64,000 nt of DNA, taken from assembly GCA_003457135.1 (NCBI GenBank), contig DMSQ01000059.1, positions 23,922 to 87,921 on the forward strand, in the 5' to 3' direction. Numbering within the stretch: position 1 is the stretch's first letter; each line of letters opens with the position of its first letter. Positions 59,621 through 64,000 of the stretch are shown one piece after another. Made by a program: the position numbers and the translations under genes. The notes beneath the pieces were generated by a model. That model did no database searches and was not told the origin of the DNA. It was given only the letters and a program-made list of their open reading frames with translations. Source of the stretch: Prolixibacteraceae bacterium (lineage in GTDB: Bacteria; Bacteroidota; Bacteroidia; Bacteroidales; Prolixibacteraceae).

Positions 59621-60856
59621 ATGAGCAATCAATCATTATTTGCCAACTATCCGGATCGGAAGGCTTTGATGCAAGAAATGAAAAGCAGAGGCGGACAAAA
59701 AGCGCTACTGGTAAACGGTCATTTTCATACGCCGTTCTCTTTCAGCGCGTTCACCGAAATTGAGCAACCGTTTAAACTGGCCGAAGCCGAAGGCGTTCAG
59801 GTACTCGGGATCAACGATTTTTACACTGCCGACGGTTTTACCGAATTTGCTGAACTGGCTGCAAAGTATAAAATATTTCCGCTGTTTAACATCGAATTCA
59901 TGTCGTTGCAAAAAGATCTTCAGGAAGCCAATGTCCGGGTGAACGATCCGGCCAATCCGGGCCGTACTTACTTGAGCGGAAAAGGTTTGACATGTCCGCT
60001 TATTCTGGGTGGCGAACAGTTGAGATTACTGGAGCAGGTTCAGCACGAAAGCAACGTCCAGACTGCCGAAATGGTGAAGAAGCTGAATGATTTGCTGACC
60101 GAATTGAATGCGGGATTCAGCTTTGATTTTGATGAGATGAAAGCCAAATATGCTAAAAATATGTTGAGGGAAAGGCATATTGCCAAAGCGCTTCGGGTGG
60201 TTATCGCCGAAAAATTTAGTTCTCCTGAAGATAAGAAGGCGTTCTATACACAGATTTTCTCGGGGAAAGAATTGAAATCAAAACTGACTGATATAGCCGG
60301 ATTGGAGAATGAAATTCGTGGCAATTTGCTGAAATCCGGAGGACGCGCTTTTGTTCCTGAAGATTCAAAGGCATTTTTAAGCCTCGAACAGGTAAAAGAC
60401 ATCATCATTACAGCCGGAGGAATTCCTTGTTATCCGGTACTGCTCGACGATTCAAAAGGGAACTTTACTGATTATGAATGCAATTTTGTGAAGCTTTATG
60501 AAACCCTTGTCAGCAAAGGAATTTACAGCATCGAACTGATTCCCGGACGTAATACGTTTGCAGTTTTGAAAGACTTCGTGGCATTCTTCCGCTCGAAAAA
60601 TTTCCTGATCACTTTTGGTACCGAACACAATACTCCTCTGCTCGATCCGATCAAAGTTTCGTGCAGTGGTGGTGTTGATCTTGACGAAGATTTGGAACAA
60701 ATCGGATTTGAGGGAGCATGCATCATTGCTGCCCACCAGTACCTCATTGCCAAAGGTGAACAAGGTTATCTGAATGCTGACGGCGATGCCAAAACAAAGG
60801 AATACAACTCGTTTGTCGAATTGGGTCAGGCGGTAATTAATTATTTTATTAATTAG
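59621..60856 (+). CDS. PHP domain metal-dependent hydrolase-like protein
   Basis: 411 residues. The PHP domain is interrupted by a helical insert. VNGHFHTPFSFSAF holds the first metal ligands, GINDFYTADGFTEFAELAA and FNIEFMSL the next, and FGTEHNTPLLDP the last. PHP proteins hydrolyse phosphoesters or act in sugar metabolism. The 77-nt spacer to the class II aldolase gene contains tandem repeats, and the two are likely co-transcribed. The substrate is probably a sugar phosphate, by neighbourhood only. No signal peptide. Confidence 0.82.
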   Translation: MSNQSLFANYPDRKALMQEMKSRGGQKALLVNGHFHTPFSFSAFTEIEQPFKLAEAEGVQVLGINDFYTADGFTEFAELAAKYKIFPLFNIEFMSLQKDLQEANVRVNDPANPGRTYLSGKGLTCPLILGGEQLRLLEQVQHESNVQTAEMVKKLNDLLTELNAGFSFDFDEMKAKYAKNMLRERHIAKALRVVIAEKFSSPEDKKAFYTQIFSGKELKSKLTDIAGLENEIRGNLLKSGGRAFVPEDSKAFLSLEQVKDIIITAGGIPCYPVLLDDSKGNFTDYECNFVKLYETLVSKGIYSIELIPGRNTFAVLKDFVAFFRSKNFLITFGTEHNTPLLDPIKVSCSGGVDLDEDLEQIGFEGACIIAAHQYLIAKGEQGYLNADGDAKTKEYNSFVELGQAVINYFIN

Positions 60857-60860
60857 GAAG

Positions 60861-60918
60861 GTAAAGACGTAACATGTAGAGACGTAACATGTAGAGACGT
60901 AACATGTTACGTCTCTAC
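60861..60918. repeat. Tandem 15-nt repeat ending in a 28-nt palindrome
   Basis: The unit GTAGAGACGTAACAT occurs three times in tandem (60861-60875 with one change, 60876-60890, 60891-60905). The last copy forms a perfect 28-nt palindrome, 60891-60918. It lies between the PHP and aldolase genes and may be an RNA structure affecting co-expression. Confidence 0.85.
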
Positions 60919-60933
60919 AAAAAATAAAATATC

Positions 60934-62904
60934 ATGAAAAAAGAAATTCAGGAATTAATCGAAATATCCCGCTACTACGGAAAGAAGAAAGATTTTGTCA
61001 TTGCAGGTGGTGGCAACACCTCGTACAAAGATGAAACCCACATTTACATCAAAGCCAGCGGACATAGTCTGGCAACCATTGACGAGGAAGGTTTTGCACA
61101 GCTCGACCGAAAAGGATTACAGCTTATAGCTCAGAAAACCTATTCCGAAGATGTACTGGAACGCGAAAATCAGATCAAATACGATTTGATGGATGCCCGT
61201 GTTCACCCCGTAAAAGGTCAGCGCCCTTCAGTAGAAACATCCCTGCACGATTTGATGGCCTTACGCTTTGTTGTGCATACCCATAGCACCAAAGTAAACG
61301 GACTGATGTGTGGCAAAGATGCCGAAAAGCGGACTGCCAAACTGTTTGGCGATGAGGTTGTATTTGTCCCTTATGTTGATCCGGGATACATGTTGTACAA
61401 GGAAGTGGAAACCCGAATCAAAGTATATCGCAGTCGGGTAGGAGCTGAGCCCAAAATCATCCTGTTGCAGAACCATGGCATTTTTGTTGGCGCCGACTCC
61501 ACTGCCGAAATTCGGAAAATTTACGCCAAAGTAATTGACAAACTCGACGAAGCTATCGGCGAAATTAGGCCCTTGTTAAGCCTTCCGGTTGATCCGGTAG
61601 CCGCGAAAATTGTTCCGGCCATCCGCATGATACTATCCGAAAATGGTTTGAAAACTTTGAAAGTCATTAATAACACCTACTACAAACGTTTCCTTTCTTC
61701 TGAAGCTGAATACCAGAAAATAGCTTTGCCATTTATTCCTGATGGTATCGTGTACTGCAACTCGTCGTTCATTTACGCTGAATATTCGGGAGATGTGGAT
61801 GCTTTGCTGAATGAACTTTCCGAAAAAATAAAAACCTACACCGAAACGCAACCGAAAACTCCAAAGATCATTTGCATCAAAGGAATTGGGTGCATCGTGG
61901 CGAGCGACAATGCTCAAGGCGCAGCAACTCTGGAAGATGTCATGATGGACACTTGCCTTGTAAGCCTCTACTCCGAAAAATTTGGCGGACAAAATCCGAT
62001 GACACCGGAGCAGGTTCAGTTTATTGATACCTGGGAAGTGGAACAATACCGCAGTTCTATTGCACTGGGAGTTACAGCCGGACGGGTTGACCGCAAAATT
62101 GCGATTGTAACCGGAGGCGCTCAGGGTTTTGGCGCCGGAATCGTCGAAAACCTGATGGCAAACGGCGCCAACGTGATAATTGCCGACCTGAACGAAGAAA
62201 AAGGAAAAGAACTTGCAGGGTCGCTCAATACCGGCATGGACAAAAACAAAGCTTATTTTGTAAAAACCGATGTCTCGGATGCAGCTTCGGTTGAAAACCT
62301 GGTTCTTCAAACCGTTTGCGAGTTTGGCGGACTGGATATTTTTATCAGCAATGCCGGTATTTTGCATGCAGGTGGATTGGATGAAATGACACCGGAAACC
62401 TTCGAATTAATGACCAAAGTGAACTATTCAGCTTATTTTCTGTGTGCCAAATATGCATCGGCAGTGATGAAACTTCAGAACAAATTTAAACCTGATCATT
62501 TTACCGATATCATTCAAATTAATTCCAAATCGGGATTGAAAGGTAGTAACCGCAACTTTGCTTACGCCGGAGGTAAATTCGGCGGAATCGGGCTTACCCA
62601 ATCGTTTGCTCTGGAGTTGATGCCAGCCAAAATCAAGGTCAACTCGATTTGTCCGGGCAATTTCTTTGATGGTCCGCTGTGGTCCGATCCTGAAACCGGT
62701 TTGTTTGTTCAGTATTTGCATGCCGGTAAAGTTCCTGGTGCCAAAACCATAGACGATGTGAAACGTTTTTATGAAGCACAAGTTCCGGCAGGTCGTGGTT
62801 GTACACCGCTCGATGTGATGAGGGCGGTATATTACATCATCGAACAGGAATACGAGACAGGACAGGCAGTGCCGGTAACCGGAGGGCAGAATATGCTGAA
62901 TTAA
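60934..62904 (+). CDS. Bifunctional class II aldolase / short-chain dehydrogenase
   Basis: 656 residues. The N-terminal part (about 1-390) is a class II aldolase/adducin domain: IAGGGNTSYKDE, VVHTHSTKVNGLMC with zinc-binding histidines, and ILLQNHGIFVGA. The C-terminal part (about 385-656) is an SDR domain: IVTGGAQGFGAGIVENLMAN (glycine-rich NAD site), ISNAGILHAGG, INSKSGLKG and YAGGKFGGIG with the Y-x3-K pair. Known relatives cleave rhamnulose 1-phosphate or similar sugar phosphates and oxidise the aldehyde product. The neighbouring SorE-like and PHP genes suggest a hexitol or ketose phosphate. The substrate is unproven. Confidence 0.9.
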   Translation: MKKEIQELIEISRYYGKKKDFVIAGGGNTSYKDETHIYIKASGHSLATIDEEGFAQLDRKGLQLIAQKTYSEDVLERENQIKYDLMDARVHPVKGQRPSVETSLHDLMALRFVVHTHSTKVNGLMCGKDAEKRTAKLFGDEVVFVPYVDPGYMLYKEVETRIKVYRSRVGAEPKIILLQNHGIFVGADSTAEIRKIYAKVIDKLDEAIGEIRPLLSLPVDPVAAKIVPAIRMILSENGLKTLKVINNTYYKRFLSSEAEYQKIALPFIPDGIVYCNSSFIYAEYSGDVDALLNELSEKIKTYTETQPKTPKIICIKGIGCIVASDNAQGAATLEDVMMDTCLVSLYSEKFGGQNPMTPEQVQFIDTWEVEQYRSSIALGVTAGRVDRKIAIVTGGAQGFGAGIVENLMANGANVIIADLNEEKGKELAGSLNTGMDKNKAYFVKTDVSDAASVENLVLQTVCEFGGLDIFISNAGILHAGGLDEMTPETFELMTKVNYSAYFLCAKYASAVMKLQNKFKPDHFTDIIQINSKSGLKGSNRNFAYAGGKFGGIGLTQSFALELMPAKIKVNSICPGNFFDGPLWSDPETGLFVQYLHAGKVPGAKTIDDVKRFYEAQVPAGRGCTPLDVMRAVYYIIEQEYETGQAVPVTGGQNMLN

Positions 62905-63062
62905 ACTGGCGGCTGGCTTTTGGCAACTAGCCACTGGCAAAAAGCAGAACGATTTATAGCATTTATGGAAAAATAATCGTTACTGGCTACTAGCAACTTG
63001 CGACTGGCAAAACAAAAAACCAGTAGCAAGTTGCCAACAGCTAGTAACAAAATAATATGCTT
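62905..63062. repeat. Degenerate CTGGC/GCCAG repeats before the four-helix-bundle gene
   Basis: The spacer is made of words such as CTGGCGGCTGGC, ACTGGCAAAA, and an inverted pair GCAACTTGC / GCAAGTTGC at about 62994-63036. Matching words follow the four-helix-bundle gene at 63426-63600 (CTTCTGGC, GCCAGCCGCCAGC). Together they frame the gene as an inserted unit. Confidence 0.6.
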
Positions 63063-63425
63063 ATGTCTTACAAGAATCTTGAAATCTGGCAACTGGCAAG
63101 AGAAATTGCCATCGAAGTACATGAGGTGACATTGAATGATTTGCCTTCGTTTGAAATGTACGAAACTGGTGGACAAATACGCAGATCATCAAAAAGTACA
63201 CGTTCTACTATCGTCGAAGGTTATGGACGAAGAATTTATCAGGCTGAGTATTTTAAGTTTCTGACTTATGCCATTGCTTCGAACGATGAGACAACTGATC
63301 ATCTGGAAAGCCTATGGGATACAGGTTCTCTTAAGAATAAAGAAAAGTTTGAATCCATTCATTCCAAATGTGAAACTTTAGGAAAGAAACTGAATAACTT
63401 TTTGAAGCGTTTTGAGAGAAAATAG
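63063..63425 (+). CDS. Four-helix-bundle protein, S23/IVS type, second copy
   Basis: 120 residues, helical. SYKNLEIWQLAREIAIEVHE and QIRRSSKSTRSTIVEGYGRR are the classical S23/IVS-type signatures. The sequence differs a lot from the copy at 53084-53440. Function unknown. An ATG at 63057 would add two residues. It lies between the class II aldolase and the SorE-like dehydrogenase, flanked by CTGGC-type repeats, and like the other copy it interrupts an operon without breaking the genes. Confidence 0.88.
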   Translation: MSYKNLEIWQLAREIAIEVHEVTLNDLPSFEMYETGGQIRRSSKSTRSTIVEGYGRRIYQAEYFKFLTYAIASNDETTDHLESLWDTGSLKNKEKFESIHSKCETLGKKLNNFLKRFERK

Positions 63426-63600
63426 CTTCTGGCTTCTGGCAGCTAGCTTCTGGCAAAAAGGCTACCTGTCAGTTTATCAGATACTCTGGCTCGACAGCAT
63501 TTTGGGGGTTACCAGTCGCAAGAAGCTAGCCGCCAACGGCATTTGTCCGGTTTTTGCCAGCCGCCAGCAGCAAATTGCCAGCCGCACTAAATTGAAACTA
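63426..63600. repeat. Degenerate GCCAG repeats after the four-helix-bundle gene
   Basis: Words such as TTCTGGCTTCTGGCAGCTAG and GCCAGCCGCCAGCAGCAAAT fill the spacer up to the start of the next gene. No gene is visible. Confidence 0.55.
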
Positions 63601-63620
63601 TAACATCACATAAGAAGAAA

Positions 63621-64000
63621 ATGAAAACAAAAGCTGTTCGCCTATACGGAAAAGAAGATTTGAGATTGGAGGAGTTTGAACTTCCGGCAATCAAAGACGA
63701 TGAAATTCTGGCAAAAGTGGTGTCCGATAGTATTTGCATGTCATCATACAAGGCAGCCAAACAAGCTACCGACCACAAGCGCATACCTCCGAATATTGCC
63801 GAAAATCCGATCATCATTGGTCACGAGTTTAGTGGTATATTGGTTGAAATTGGCGAAAACTGGAAACACAAATTCAAAGCCGGACAAAAATTCTCGATTC
63901 AGCCGGCCATTTATTACGAAGACGGTCCGGTAGGAGTGCTGAGCGCCCCGGGTTATTCGTATCAGTACATCGGGGGAGATGCGACTTATGTGATTATCCC
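63621..64000 (+). CDS. Zinc-dependent sugar-phosphate dehydrogenase, SorE-like (partial)
   Basis: First 126 codons of a medium-chain dehydrogenase cut by the window end. LRLEEFELPAIKDDEILAKV, the MSSYKAAKQA segment and IIIGHEFSGILVEIG, with the GHE zinc ligands, are close to L-sorbose-1-phosphate reductase SorE. That enzyme reduces L-sorbose 1-phosphate to glucitol 6-phosphate. Together with the class II aldolase/SDR and the PHP protein, this suggests a pathway for a sugar alcohol or ketose phosphate. Confidence 0.85.
   Translation, partial: MKTKAVRLYGKEDLRLEEFELPAIKDDEILAKVVSDSICMSSYKAAKQATDHKRIPPNIAENPIIIGHEFSGILVEIGENWKHKFKAGQKFSIQPAIYYEDGPVGVLSAPGYSYQYIGGDATYVII

Noticed and set aside
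60861..60918. Possible CRISPR-like array
   Set aside because: Units are 15 nt, directly tandem and without spacers, and no cas genes are present.
61633..62367. 244-codon minus-strand frame inside the class II aldolase/SDR gene
   Set aside because: Antisense shadow of a gene with clear motifs on the + strand.

Overview
The window looks like a chromosomal segment of a Bacteroidota bacterium, probably Bacteroidales/Marinilabiliales. This placement is inferred; there is no rRNA or other formal marker in the window. The support is: TAnnTTTG-type promoter elements in front of many genes with little Shine-Dalgarno signal; a TonB-dependent receptor with a carboxypeptidase-like N-domain; a Porin_10-type outer-membrane protein; LytS/LytTR regulators; FISUMP and DUF1566 surface proteins; and GC-rich palindromic spacer repeats typical of the phylum.

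Layout, left to right. 1-1340: a PadR repressor with its own palindromic operator, divergent from a HAD phosphatase. 1450-6780: a beta-mannan disaccharide operon (GH130 mannosylglucose phosphorylase, GPH symporter, cellobiose/mannobiose 2-epimerase) followed by a P-loop ATPase and a Tat-exported SGNH hydrolase. 7337-10192: a secreted S9 peptidase. 10200-12040: a gene graveyard with a frameshifted nucleotidyltransferase, DUF2200, DUF1801, a MazF-like tail and another fragment. 12041-15063: three secreted surface proteins, two sharing an N-terminal module. 15238-15572: an internally deleted IS1595-type element with intact inverted repeats. 15683-24100: HAD plus exported NIF3-like protein, a DUF1080/PHP-like lipoprotein, glpD-glpF and a GH3 glycosidase. 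24118-33303: an MNT/HEPN pair, a LytS/LytTR system, a TPR protein, a TonB receptor, MgtE, two copies of a multi-hairpin repeat, and a frameshifted beta-barrel gene. 33381-47959: housekeeping genes (rsmA, flippase-like, LolE-like permease, NUDIX, porin, parE, a YhdJ-like methyltransferase, parC, aroK, WalJ-like MBL protein, csp, lysC). 48357-57119: a DUF1080 protein and the leucine operon. 57438-64000: a phosphoesterase, a VOC protein, and a PHP / class II aldolase-SDR / SorE-like sugar-phosphate cluster.

The strongest new signal is in front of leuA. A 23-codon leader peptide (10 of 23 residues are Leu or Ile) is followed by a 9-bp antiterminator helix that competes with a strong terminator, which is classical attenuation. 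The operon encodes leuA, leuC, leuD and leuB plus a second synthase of the citramalate-synthase type. The same LeuCDB enzymes could therefore serve both leucine and threonine-independent isoleucine synthesis, and the mixed Leu/Ile codons fit that. Its spacers are expanded by repeats, and a four-helix-bundle (S23-type) gene sits between leuC and leuD.

Other points of interest are two copies of a nested palindromic repeat whose pairing is kept by G-U changes, the IS1595 deletion derivative, a YhdJ-like adenine methyltransferase between parE and parC, and a PadR operator placed inside its own promoter. No tRNA, rRNA, CRISPR array or prophage was seen.
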